Source of the DNA: Candidatus Omnitrophota bacterium
GTDB taxonomy: Bacteria; Omnitrophota; Gorgyraeia; Aquiviventales; Aquiviventaceae
Length of the DNA stretch: 8,287 nt
Direction of reading: 5' to 3'
NCBI GenBank assembly: GCA_016206675.1
Contig: JACQRD010000048.1
Span: forward strand, 1 to 8,287
Notes under the pieces: model-generated
Databases searched by the model: none
Told to the model about the DNA's origin: nothing
The model's input: only the letters and a program-made list of their open reading frames with translations
Part shown: piece after piece, positions 1-7,531 of the stretch
Layout of the letters: the number at the start of each line of letters is the position of its first letter
How positions within the stretch are numbered: position 1 is the stretch's first letter
Position numbers and translations under genes: made by a program

Positions 1-167
1 CAGCCCATCGTCAGCCAATGGGTTGCGGCGGCCGGACCCCGCGGCCGGCGTTGCTCCTCCTTGGCGTACTGCTGCGAGTACGCCGGCGTCGTCGCGCCTT
101 GGCCTCGGGGCCGGGCGCTCGCAACGCGGCTCGCGCGAGGTTATGAAAGGCGCTCTAAGGAAATGCG
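1..167. other. Leader or end of an upstream gene; no confident gene
   Basis: This stretch is very G+C-rich and full of short inverted repeats: a perfect 8-bp-stem hairpin at 63-84, the 10-bp palindrome CTCGCGCGAG at 130-139, and several GGCC/CCGG pairings. Two forward frames are open from the left edge. Frame 1 stays open to a TGA at 169-171 that overlaps the next ATG (168) as ATGA, which would fit a coupled upstream gene, but its translation is Arg- and Cys-rich and resembles no family I know. Frame 3 runs to a TGA at 144-146 and contains Cys-Gly-Gly, a leucine-rich segment and an Arg cluster. I cannot decide between a partial upstream CDS and an untranslated leader. No convincing promoter is visible. 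Confidence 0.4.
63..84. repeat. Perfect 8-bp inverted repeat (hairpin)
   Basis: The arms GGCGTACT (63-70) and AGTACGCC (77-84) are exact reverse complements around a 6-nt loop (71-76), and two further G-T wobble pairs are possible outside. No T tract follows, so it is not a standard intrinsic terminator. It lies 84 bases before the first start codon of the operon, so it may be an RNA structure in the leader, an operator, or a chance feature of a coding end. Confidence 0.55.
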
Positions 168-1805
168 ATGACCTGGTGGCCTCAATTCGCGTTGTCGGTG
201 CCGAAGCTGGGCCGGAGGATACGACAGTCCTCGGCCGCGCTGGTGATCCGTCCGGACAGCGTCGAACTGGTATGGGAGGAGGGGTCGAAATCTCTGGGAC
301 GGGCCCAGGCGCCAATCACCGAAGAGACACCCGGGGCGCTGACGGGTGCCCTCCAGCAGCTGTTGGCGGCTTCGCAGTTGAAGGCTCCCGTGGTTGCCGT
401 CTCCCTCGCCTCCACGGACATTCTAACGCGCTTCTTCATGCTGCCCTTCATTCCGAAAGCGGAACGTGACACTGCGGTGCAGTTTGAGGCCCGCAAGTAC
501 GTTCCCTTCAAGATGGATGGGCTGGCATGGGATTACCGGGTGGTCTCATCGGCGCGCTCTTCAGGCGCCGGTGCAGAGGCGCAGGAACCGCTCGAAATTG
601 TCTTAACTGCCGTCCCCTTGGAGGTGCTCGGACGGCTGCGCGCCGCGCTGAGCGCCGCCGGCATTCAACCAACCATCATTGAACCGGTCAGCCAGAGCCT
701 GGCGAGATTGACGAAAGGGGTCAACGCGCAGTCGCCCAAGGCGTTTCATTGCATTGTGGAGTTGCACGGCGACCAGGCTCACCTCGTCATCACCCGGTCG
801 GGGTTGCCGCATCTGACGCGGGACCTTCAGGGCATAGCAGCGCCCGGGGACGGGACGCTGCAACGGCTGGTCAGCGAATTGAGCGTGTCCATGGACTTTT
901 TCAAACGGGAATACCCTTCAGCCTCCTTTTCGACCGTCTGGCTGGTCGGTGACGAAGAGACCGTCGCGCGCTATCAGCAGGGATTGAGCGCAGCACTGCC
1001 GTCCCCCGTGCAGTCCATGCGGTCGCTGCTCGCCGAGGGGAAGCAAGGCGCACCGCTCTCCTCGGCCGCGGCCAGCCTCTTACAGCGGGAGCCGGGGGGG
1101 CAAGCCGGCTGGTGCCTCAACTTGCTTGCCCGCGAGGCATCGGGGCCTGCTGTCTCGGTGGAGCGGACACCGCAACCGTTGCCGACTATCGCGGAGCTGA
1201 AAGAACTGGTGAAGCACCCCGTGGCGGTCCGGTCGGCGATCGTCACTGCGGTGGGGTGCTCCATGGCCCTGTGGATCATGGGCAGCCTTGAAGTTTCGAA
1301 GGCGCAGCATCGGTTAGAGGCCGCCCAGCAAGCGCGCCCCACCGATCGATTTGGCCTGAGCCTGATGACGGCCGACGTCTTGCAATCCACGCAGCAACAG
1401 GCGGACCGGCAACTGCAGTTGCTGAAGCGGCTCATGGATCAGCGACCCCGCGTGGCCGAGAAGCTGGACGCCTTGGCACGGTCGCTTCCCGACGGGGTGT
1501 GGCTCACGGGGGTGACCTTCGAGGATCGATTCGATGCCGCCAGTCCGGCTGCCGGCGGCAAGATGAACCTCGGGCGGCAGGCGAAGCTCGTCGTCAGCGG
1601 CGCGTGCTTCCTCGGGGCCAGCGGGCAGGAGCTGCAGGCGATCCAGGAATTCGAAGCGCGGGTCAAGAGCAGCCCGCAGCTGCAGCGCGGTTTGGGGCAG
1701 GTGCGCGTGGGAAAGGTCGACGCCGCCAGCGACAATGCTCAAAACCCTCGGGCCCACCCGTACAAAACGTTTCAGCTCGATTGCCAGTCGAGTGGGAGAT
1801 TATGA
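168..1805 (+). CDS. PilM-PilN fusion protein (GspL-like), type IV pilus/T2SS inner-membrane assembly protein
   Basis: This 545-aa protein joins two proteins that are usually separate in type IV pilus systems. Residues about 20-305 resemble PilM (actin-like fold): VVAVSLASTDILTRFFMLPF (75-94) and the following FEARKYVPF and WDYRVV segments are typical of the family. A PilN-like part follows: CLNLL at 316-320 resembles the INLLP motif at the start of PilN, one membrane helix spans about 354-374, a coiled-coil-like Gln-rich stretch lies at about 376-430, and a small periplasmic domain runs to the end. In GspL the same topology links the ATPase to the membrane. The nucleotide-binding motifs expected of PilM look degenerate (VIRPDSVEL where the family has a D-x-G-S motif; VELHGDQAHL for the second). 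The start is chosen because TAAGGA (156-161) sits 6 nt before ATG. The stop overlaps the next start (ATGA, 1802-1805). Family assignment is strong; the fusion reading is an inference from motif order in one uninterrupted frame. Confidence 0.88.
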   Translation: MTWWPQFALSVPKLGRRIRQSSAALVIRPDSVELVWEEGSKSLGRAQAPITEETPGALTGALQQLLAASQLKAPVVAVSLASTDILTRFFMLPFIPKAERDTAVQFEARKYVPFKMDGLAWDYRVVSSARSSGAGAEAQEPLEIVLTAVPLEVLGRLRAALSAAGIQPTIIEPVSQSLARLTKGVNAQSPKAFHCIVELHGDQAHLVITRSGLPHLTRDLQGIAAPGDGTLQRLVSELSVSMDFFKREYPSASFSTVWLVGDEETVARYQQGLSAALPSPVQSMRSLLAEGKQGAPLSSAAASLLQREPGGQAGWCLNLLAREASGPAVSVERTPQPLPTIAELKELVKHPVAVRSAIVTAVGCSMALWIMGSLEVSKAQHRLEAAQQARPTDRFGLSLMTADVLQSTQQQADRQLQLLKRLMDQRPRVAEKLDALARSLPDGVWLTGVTFEDRFDAASPAAGGKMNLGRQAKLVVSGACFLGASGQELQAIQEFEARVKSSPQLQRGLGQVRVGKVDAASDNAQNPRAHPYKTFQLDCQSSGRL

Positions 1806-2344
1806 CCATGAAGCCTGCGCTGCTTGGGGTGGTTGCGGGTCTTGTGCTCGCCTACGCGGTCGGCTACAATACCATTTATGCTCGACAGCGTGGACAAGGC
1901 CACGTGATCCAGCAGCGCACCATCCAAGAACATACGGATCAGCGCGTCCAGGAGGACACCGCTGAACTCCTCGAGCAGCTGGAGCGGTACCATGCCCAGT
2001 TGCCGCCGGAAGCGGAGCCATCGTGGCTGGTGCGCGAGGCCGTGGCCGCCAGCCAGCAGATCGGCATTGATCTTTCCTCCATCCAGCAGGGCAACATCCA
2101 GCCGGGCAAGCAGTTTACGCGGCTGGAGCTCACCCTCCAATTTCGCGCGACCTACCACCAGCTCGGCGCATTTTTGGATCATCTGGAACGATCCGGTCGC
2201 TTCATTCGTGTCGACCACCTCGCCGTGACCCCTTCGTTAAAGGACGGGATGGGCAAACCCGCCGTCCAGCTTGTGCTGAGCACCGTGTACGTTCCACCGG
2301 TCCTCGATGCAACAGCGGGCCTCCCAGCCAGGACATCGCCCTGA
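1802..2344 (+). CDS. pilO: PilO/GspM-like inner-membrane alignment protein
   Basis: This 180-aa bitopic protein has a short cytoplasmic N-terminus, a membrane helix at about residues 5-21 (PALLGVVAGLVLAYAVGY), a charged Gln/Glu-rich coiled coil at about 35-66, and a periplasmic ferredoxin-like domain at about 75-165. The segment with FTRLELTLQFRATYHQLGAF and LDHLERSGRFIRVDHLAV is characteristic of PilO. It should pair with the PilN half of the upstream fusion protein. The first ATG overlaps the upstream stop by 4 bp. A second in-frame ATG at 1808 (third codon) lies 9 nt from the GGAG at 1795-1798 and is an equally plausible start; GGAG is only 3 nt from the first ATG. The open frame extends further upstream, but that part overlaps the fusion gene and is not PilO-like. 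Confidence 0.88.
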   Translation: MTMKPALLGVVAGLVLAYAVGYNTIYARQRGQGHVIQQRTIQEHTDQRVQEDTAELLEQLERYHAQLPPEAEPSWLVREAVAASQQIGIDLSSIQQGNIQPGKQFTRLELTLQFRATYHQLGAFLDHLERSGRFIRVDHLAVTPSLKDGMGKPAVQLVLSTVYVPPVLDATAGLPARTSP

Positions 2345-2345
2345 G

Positions 2346-2954
2346 ATGGTGAGCGCGGCCAGCAAGGCGAAAATCGAGCAGTATGCGGTCATCGGGCTCT
2401 TCGTGGTGTTTGGGGTTGTGTTGTTGAACGCTCTTTCACGGAGCGGCCTGATCAGCCGGCGAGCCGGCCCGGCACCGACCAGTGCAGCGCGTACTGCGGA
2501 ATCTCTTCTGCCGGATCTCATGAAGAAGCATTGGGAAATCATGGATCCGAAGATCATGCAGGTCGAAGAGGCGCGTCCGGGGCAAGCGGCGCCGATTCGG
2601 GCCTACACCGCGCAGGATCTCCGGGATCCGTTCAAGGAGTTGCTGCCGCCCCCTCCCGCGCAGGCCGCCGCCGCACCGATGGCCTCGCAAGCCGTGCCGG
2701 TCGCCTCGGCTGCCCGACCGGCCCCTCTCCCGCTCCCGACGTTGTTGCTCTCGGGCATTTGGTGGTCGGTCCAGCCGCGGGCCTTGATCAACGGTGAGGT
2801 CTACGGCATCGGCGACCATGTGCAGGGGGCGACGGTGAAACGCATCAGTCCTGAGGGGGTGACGGTCGAATTCAATGGCAGAGAAATCCTGCTCCAGACG
2901 TCGAACGTTTCGGCGGGCGGCAAGCGGCCTCGAGTAGCCAATTGGGGGAGGTAA
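2346..2954 (+). CDS. GspC/PilP-like protein with HR domain
   Basis: This 202-aa protein links the inner-membrane complex to the secretin. It has one N-terminal membrane helix at about residues 13-30 (YAVIGLFVVFGVVLLNAL), a periplasmic linker, an RDPF motif at 93-96 as seen in many PilP-type proteins, a Pro/Ala-rich low-complexity stretch at about 100-130, and a C-terminal small beta domain at about 131-184 (LLLSGIWWS, RALINGEVYGIGDHV, GVTVEFNGREILL), matching the HR domain of GspC and the PilP beta domain. There is no lipobox cysteine, so it is anchored as GspC is, unlike classical lipoprotein PilP. ATG 2346 begins one base after the upstream stop. An ATG at 2307 in the same frame would add 13 residues overlapping pilO but lacks a ribosome binding site. 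Even 2346 has only a weak one (AGGA at 2330-2333), so coupling is likely. Confidence 0.85.
   Translation: MVSAASKAKIEQYAVIGLFVVFGVVLLNALSRSGLISRRAGPAPTSAARTAESLLPDLMKKHWEIMDPKIMQVEEARPGQAAPIRAYTAQDLRDPFKELLPPPPAQAAAAPMASQAVPVASAARPAPLPLPTLLLSGIWWSVQPRALINGEVYGIGDHVQGATVKRISPEGVTVEFNGREILLQTSNVSAGGKRPRVANWGR
2947..2952 (+). promoter_or_regulatory. Strong ribosome binding site of the secretin gene
   Basis: GGAGGT lies 4 nt before ATG 2957 and overlaps the end and stop codon (TAA, 2952-2954) of the upstream gene. It settles the secretin start at 2957 rather than at the in-frame TTG at 2942. Confidence 0.8.
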
Positions 2955-2956
2955 GC

Positions 2957-4564
2957 ATGGGCAAGTGGCAGTGGGCAAGCGTGCTCCTGGCGGCGGGTGC
3001 GGTGTCCGTCGCAACAACGGTGGCGGCTAACGAGCGGGAGGAAAGTGCGCCAGCCGGAACCAAACCCGCGGCCGATGTCGCCGCAACGTCGCTGAACGAC
3101 ACGGGCCAGCCCATGCGCGTCACCATGGAATTCCAGGATGCGGACCTGAAGGATGTCCTGAAGACCTTTTCGAAGGAAACCGGCATCAACTTGGTCGCCG
3201 GAAAAGATGTGGCGGCTGAGCCGGTCACGCTCTTTTTGGATCATGTCACCGTCATGGACGCTCTCGACCAAATCCTGAAGGCGGCCAACCTGACCTATGA
3301 GCGGATGCCGGGCAGCGAGATCTACATCGTCAAGTCTCTGGAGCAGGATCGGCAAGGGCCGCCGACGATCACCCGCATTTACCAGTTGCGCTACGCGCGG
3401 GTGTCCAAGTCGGTCCTGGCAAAAGCGTCAGCCCGGTTCGCCGACATCACCCCCTTTGAGAGCAAGATCACCTCGAAGTCGTCCGCCCAGGGCAGCGCAG
3501 GGGGGGCAAGCGCAACGGGGGGCTCGGAGGAGGGCATTGGCATCGACAGTGTGGTGAAGGAACTGTTGACCCCTGCCGGGATGGTGGTGGTGGACGCCAG
3601 GACGAACCGCTTGGTGGTGACGGACGTTCAGGAGAATTTCCCCCGCGTCGAAGCCGCGTTAAGCGCGCTGGATGTGCGCACGCCGCAGATCCTGGTGGAT
3701 GCCGAGCTGATCGAAACCACCGTGGGAAAGCTGAAGGATTTGGGCATCGAGTGGGGGCAGGGCTCGGAGGGGGATTTGTTCTCTCTGGTGCCGGCCAGCC
3801 GACAGACCCACTTTCCGTTTTCCTCCTCCTGGGGCAAACCCTTTGGCCAGGGCAACATCTCTCCCCCAGACCTCAGCCAAACCAAAGGCAGCATCACCTT
3901 TGGGACGACCGGGTCAACCTCCGCCACGGCCGTCTTGCAGGCGCTGCAAAGCGATACGGATACGAAGATTCTCGCGCGGCCCAAAGTCCTGACGCTGGAC
4001 AACGAGAGCGCGCTCATCCGGCTCACATCGGAGGAAGCGATTGGATTTGAGAATGCGAGCCAGGCGACCACGGGCACCACGACCTCGAAGCCGGAGCGCA
4101 CGGTCACCGGCGTCGTCTTGGTGGTGACCCCCCAGGTCAACGAGCAGAACTACATCACGATGCTGGTGGAGCCGACCGTGACGAAGACGATCGCCTCCAA
4201 GATCAACCCCCCATCCGGCCAGGCCACGCCGCGCGACCCCAAGACCCGCAGTTCGCGCACGTTGGTGCGGATCCGCTCAGGCGACACGCTGGTGATCGGC
4301 GGCCTCATCGACCGCTCGGACGAGCATACCCTGAAGCACGTGCCGATTCTCTCCGGCATGCCCTTCATCGGCGAGGCGTTCAAGAACACGGAGATCAACG
4401 ACAGCACGACCGAACTGATTGCGTTCGTGACCCCGCACATTCTTGACGAGCCCTCGGAGTCGCAGTTGGCGGCCAGCCCGCAGTCGCCATTGGGGGCGCG
4501 CGAGCAAGAGGGAGCCGGCAGCCGGTCGGAGCTGATGGAACAGCGGCTCAACGCGTTGGAGTAA
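2957..4564 (+). CDS. pilQ: Outer-membrane secretin (PilQ/GspD/MshL family)
   Basis: This 535-aa protein forms the outer-membrane gate for the filament or secreted cargo. Residues 1-24 are a signal peptide (hydrophobic core at about 7-22, likely cut after VAA, 22-24). Residues about 52-127 form an N0/STN-type domain (VTMEFQDADLKDVLKTFSKE). Residues about 137-240 form one N1/N3-type domain (IYQLRYARVSKSVL, then VVVDARTNRLVVTD), split by a Ser/Gly/Ala-rich loop at about 172-192. The secretin core spans about 245-497, with TKILARPKVLTLDNESA (336-352) and the family signature SGDTLVIGGLIDRS (441-454) followed by VPILSGMPFIGEAF (462-475). The 38-residue tail ends in a short charged helix. It is short for a secretin, with no AMIN domains and a single N1/N3 repeat. 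The gene begins 2 nt after the upstream stop. Whether PilQ, MshL or GspD is the best name cannot be settled here; the symbol follows the pilM-N-O-P-Q order. Confidence 0.95.
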   Translation: MGKWQWASVLLAAGAVSVATTVAANEREESAPAGTKPAADVAATSLNDTGQPMRVTMEFQDADLKDVLKTFSKETGINLVAGKDVAAEPVTLFLDHVTVMDALDQILKAANLTYERMPGSEIYIVKSLEQDRQGPPTITRIYQLRYARVSKSVLAKASARFADITPFESKITSKSSAQGSAGGASATGGSEEGIGIDSVVKELLTPAGMVVVDARTNRLVVTDVQENFPRVEAALSALDVRTPQILVDAELIETTVGKLKDLGIEWGQGSEGDLFSLVPASRQTHFPFSSSWGKPFGQGNISPPDLSQTKGSITFGTTGSTSATAVLQALQSDTDTKILARPKVLTLDNESALIRLTSEEAIGFENASQATTGTTTSKPERTVTGVVLVVTPQVNEQNYITMLVEPTVTKTIASKINPPSGQATPRDPKTRSSRTLVRIRSGDTLVIGGLIDRSDEHTLKHVPILSGMPFIGEAFKNTEINDSTTELIAFVTPHILDEPSESQLAASPQSPLGAREQEGAGSRSELMEQRLNALE

Positions 4565-4571
4565 CGAGTTT

Positions 4572-6281
4572 ATGCTGAAAACCGCCGAGAAGATGGGAGA
4601 AATTCTCATCAGGAGCGGGCTGCTCACTCAGGAGCAGCTGCAGAAGGCGCTGCAATTCCAACAGGGAACGACCAAGCGCATCGGTGAAGTGCTCGTAGAG
4701 CTTGGCCTGACCACGGAGCTGGATATCGCGTCGGCTTTGAGCAAACAGCTCGGCATTCCCATGGCGACGCAGGCTTCAGGGTTGCTCATGCCCCACAAGG
4801 ACCAGCAGTTGGCGGAGTTAATGCCAGAGGAGTTCGCACGCCAGCACCAGATGCTCCCCGTATCGCGCACCATGAATTTGCTCACCGTGGCGTGCATCAA
4901 TCCATTGGATCTGATCGTGTTCGACAACCTTCGCCGCATGACGCACTGCGATATCGACCCCCTGATTACCACGAAAGCGGATCTGGAGCTGGCCATCGAC
5001 CGGTTTTACGGGTCGGATTCGATGTTGAAGGAAGCCATCGGCCGCTCCTACGACGTGGTGGATACGAGCGCCGGTGCGGCGGAAGAGATCGAGGCCTTGG
5101 ATCTGGACCGCTTACGGGAAGCGGCGGATGCTGCGCCGGTCATCCGGTTGGTGGATTTGATCATCCGGCAGGCGATCAAGGATCGGGCCAGCGATATTCA
5201 CGTTGAACCGTTTCGCGACGGGATCAACCTGCGCTACCGGATCGATGGCGTCTTGAGGGAGATTTCGCCGCCGGCCAAGCAATATCATGCGGCGATCGTA
5301 TCCCGTATTAAAATCCTTTGTAAACTCGACATTGCCCAAAAACGCTTACCGCAAGACGGCGGCTTTACCATGATGATGGAAGGCCGCACCATCGATTTCC
5401 GCGTGTCGGTGATTCCCTCAATCTACGGGGAGAAAGTGGTCATCCGCATCCTTGATAAGTCCGCCGCCCTCCTCGACATCGGGAAGCTGGGGTTTGACGA
5501 GCGAGCGCTAATAGCACTGCGGCAGGCCATCCACGACCCCTACGGCCTCGTGCTCATTACCGGGCCGACCGGATCCGGCAAGTCGACCACGCTGTACGCC
5601 GCGCTCAACGAAATCAACTCCCCCACCAAAAATATTCTGACCGTGGAAGATCCGGTCGAGTACCGGCTGCCGGGGATCAATCAAGTGCAAGTCAAGCCCT
5701 CAATCGGCCTCACCTTCGCCTCGGCCCTCCGGGCCTTCATGCGGCAGGATCCGGACATCATCATGGTGGGGGAGACGCGCGACCAGGAGACGGCGGAGAT
5801 TTGCGTGCGGGCCTCGCTCACCGGCCACCTGGTCTTCACAACGCTGCACACCAACGATGCGCCCAGCGCCGTCAGCCGGCTGGTCGACATCGGCATCGCT
5901 TCCTATCTGCTCTCCTCAACGATCAGCCTGGTGGGCGCGCAGCGCCTGCTGCGCAAGCTCTGCGATCGTTGCAAAGAAGCCTACGAGCCCGTGGAGGAGA
6001 TCCGCAGCCGGTTTCGCATTACGGAGGATCTGCTCTACCGGGCGAAGGGATGCGACTATTGCCACACGCAGGGCTACCACGGGCGCGTGGGAGTCTATGA
6101 GGTCATGGTGCCCACGCGTGAGCTGCGGGACGCCATCGCGAAGGGTGCGCCCGCTCACGTGCTGAAAGAACAGGCGGTGGCGGGTGGGATGAGCACGTTG
6201 TGGGATGAAGGATTGAAAAAGGTGCGCGCGGGGCTCACCAGCTTGGAAGAGCTGGAGAGCGTCGTGCTGCTGGACCGCTGA
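4572..6281 (+). CDS. pilB: Filament assembly ATPase (PilB/GspE/MshE type) with MshEN cyclic-di-GMP-binding-type module
   Basis: This 569-aa hexameric AAA-like motor powers subunit addition from the cytoplasmic face. The N-terminus carries two MshEN motifs of 24 residues each (7-30 and 36-59) separated by 5 residues. The catalytic part has ASDIHVEPF (206-214), Walker A GPTGSGKST (331-339, Lys337), the Asp box VEDPVEY (358-364), Walker B region DPDIIMVGETRD (393-404, Glu401) and the His box (His419, His426). Two Cys pairs, C464-x2-C467 and C494-x2-C497, form the zinc site typical of PilB/GspE and absent from the retraction motor PilT. All key residues are present. The start has a modest GGAG at 4558-4561, 10 nt upstream; an in-frame ATG at 4593 (residue 8) is less likely because it would cut into the first MshEN motif. 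The stop overlaps the next start by one base (TGATG). Confidence 0.96.
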   Translation: MLKTAEKMGEILIRSGLLTQEQLQKALQFQQGTTKRIGEVLVELGLTTELDIASALSKQLGIPMATQASGLLMPHKDQQLAELMPEEFARQHQMLPVSRTMNLLTVACINPLDLIVFDNLRRMTHCDIDPLITTKADLELAIDRFYGSDSMLKEAIGRSYDVVDTSAGAAEEIEALDLDRLREAADAAPVIRLVDLIIRQAIKDRASDIHVEPFRDGINLRYRIDGVLREISPPAKQYHAAIVSRIKILCKLDIAQKRLPQDGGFTMMMEGRTIDFRVSVIPSIYGEKVVIRILDKSAALLDIGKLGFDERALIALRQAIHDPYGLVLITGPTGSGKSTTLYAALNEINSPTKNILTVEDPVEYRLPGINQVQVKPSIGLTFASALRAFMRQDPDIIMVGETRDQETAEICVRASLTGHLVFTTLHTNDAPSAVSRLVDIGIASYLLSSTISLVGAQRLLRKLCDRCKEAYEPVEEIRSRFRITEDLLYRAKGCDYCHTQGYHGRVGVYEVMVPTRELRDAIAKGAPAHVLKEQAVAGGMSTLWDEGLKKVRAGLTSLEELESVVLLDR

Positions 6282-7531
6282 TGCCGCACTTTGCGTATAC
6301 CGCGCGGGCCCGTGACGGCACCATCCAAACCGGCCGGTTCGACGCGGCGAGCGAGGACGAGGCCCTGACCAGCCTCCAGCACCGCGGCTTGTTCGTGGTG
6401 TCCCTGGGGTTCGCCGAGGCCGTCGCCTCTCCGATGAGCAAGCGGCTCACGGTGTCCGTGCGGCGGGTGAAGGCGCGCCGTATGCACGGGCGCGTCACAG
6501 TGGGCGACCACGTGCTGCTCTGCCAGCAGCTGGCGACGTTGGTCGAAGCTGGCGTGCCTCTCTTGAAGAGCCTCGAAGTAGTTTCCGCCCAGGTAGAAAG
6601 CCGCATGCTGCTCAGTGCGCTCGACCACGTGCGCAAAGATGTCGAGGGAGGCCGCACGCTCAAAGATGCGCTGGCCACGCACCCGGCGGTGTTCTCGGCG
6701 ATGTGGTTGAACCTCGTGGAAACCGGCGAAGCCAGCGGCCATCTGGCTGAGGCCATGCAGCAGCTGGCTCGCCACTTCGAGCGGTCGCGGCATCTGCGCA
6801 CCGAAGTCCAGACGGCCATGACCTACCCGGCGTTTCTCATCTGCGCCTCGGCGCTGGTGATGGTCGTCTTCATGTACTTCATCATCCCGAAGTTCAGCTC
6901 GATGTTCGGATCCATGGGCATGGAGCTGCCGCTGTTGACGAAACTCGTGCTGGCCGCCAGCGAGATATCGCGGAAGTATGCCGTGGCGATCATCGTGGCG
7001 GCGGGCGCCATCGGCTATCTGCTCATCCGCTATCTGCGCACCGAACCTGGCCAGTGGACCGCGGATCGGCTGATCCTGCGGCTGCCATTACTGGGGAGGT
7101 TGATGACCTATGCGCAGTTGGCCGAGTTTATGCAGGGGTTGGGAACGCTCCTCGATAGCGGCGTGCCGCTGCTCTCCAGCCTGCAGATCCTTTCCAACAG
7201 CGCGACCAACAAGCTCTATGGGCAGGCCATCGGCGAGGTCCGGGAAGCGGTCAAGGAAGGCAAGCCGATGGCGGAGCCCATGGCCAAAATCGAGCTGTTT
7301 CCTCCCATGGCGGTGCAGATGGTGCTCGTCGGTGAGGAAGTCGGTGAACTCGGCAAGATGGTCGGGCGGGTGTCCAGCTACTACGAGGAGCGTGCGGAGA
7401 CGCTGATCGCCCGCATGACCAAACTCTTCGAGCCGTTCGCGATTGTGTTCATGGGAGGGCTCGTCTTGGTCATCGTGCTCTCGATTTTTCTGCCGATCTT
7501 TAAGATGTCAAGCGGCGTCAACATCAAATAG
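6281..7531 (+). CDS. pilC: Inner-membrane platform protein (PilC/GspF family)
   Basis: This 416-aa polytopic protein is the rotor or platform on which the ATPase acts. It opens with the short beta region usual for the family (FAYTARARDGTIQTGRFDA), then carries two copies of the T2SSF helical domain at about residues 77-204 and 275-407. The copies match internally: GVPLLKSLE (91-99) against GVPLLSSLQ (294-302), and LVETGEASGHL (145-155) against LVGEEVGELGKM (349-360). Predicted membrane helices lie at about 184-204, 233-250 and 384-405, the standard three. Length is normal for PilC/GspF. The start overlaps the ATPase stop (TGATG), with no good ribosome binding site, so translation is probably coupled. 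A spacer of 115 nt separates it from the pilin gene. Confidence 0.96.
   Translation: MPHFAYTARARDGTIQTGRFDAASEDEALTSLQHRGLFVVSLGFAEAVASPMSKRLTVSVRRVKARRMHGRVTVGDHVLLCQQLATLVEAGVPLLKSLEVVSAQVESRMLLSALDHVRKDVEGGRTLKDALATHPAVFSAMWLNLVETGEASGHLAEAMQQLARHFERSRHLRTEVQTAMTYPAFLICASALVMVVFMYFIIPKFSSMFGSMGMELPLLTKLVLAASEISRKYAVAIIVAAGAIGYLLIRYLRTEPGQWTADRLILRLPLLGRLMTYAQLAEFMQGLGTLLDSGVPLLSSLQILSNSATNKLYGQAIGEVREAVKEGKPMAEPMAKIELFPPMAVQMVLVGEEVGELGKMVGRVSSYYEERAETLIARMTKLFEPFAIVFMGGLVLVIVLSIFLPIFKMSSGVNIK

Noticed and set aside
61..76. Sigma-54-like TTGGC with CTGC before the operon
   Set aside because: GG-to-GC spacing is 9 or 6 nt, not 10, and the bases belong to the perfect hairpin at 63-84.
23..469. 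148-codon forward open frame from 23 to 469
   Set aside because: It overlaps the well-supported fusion gene in another frame, its translation is low-complexity and Gly/Arg-rich, and it has no ribosome binding site.
974..1435. Long minus-strand open frames throughout (for example 974-1435, 2436-3017, 3628-4140, 6155-6793)
   Set aside because: They lie opposite clear family genes, and long antisense frames are expected in G+C-rich coding DNA. None shows a recognisable motif.
1499..1801. Upstream extension of the PilO frame
   Set aside because: The added 101 residues are an out-of-frame shadow of the fusion gene. PilO-like sequence with a membrane helix begins at 1802.
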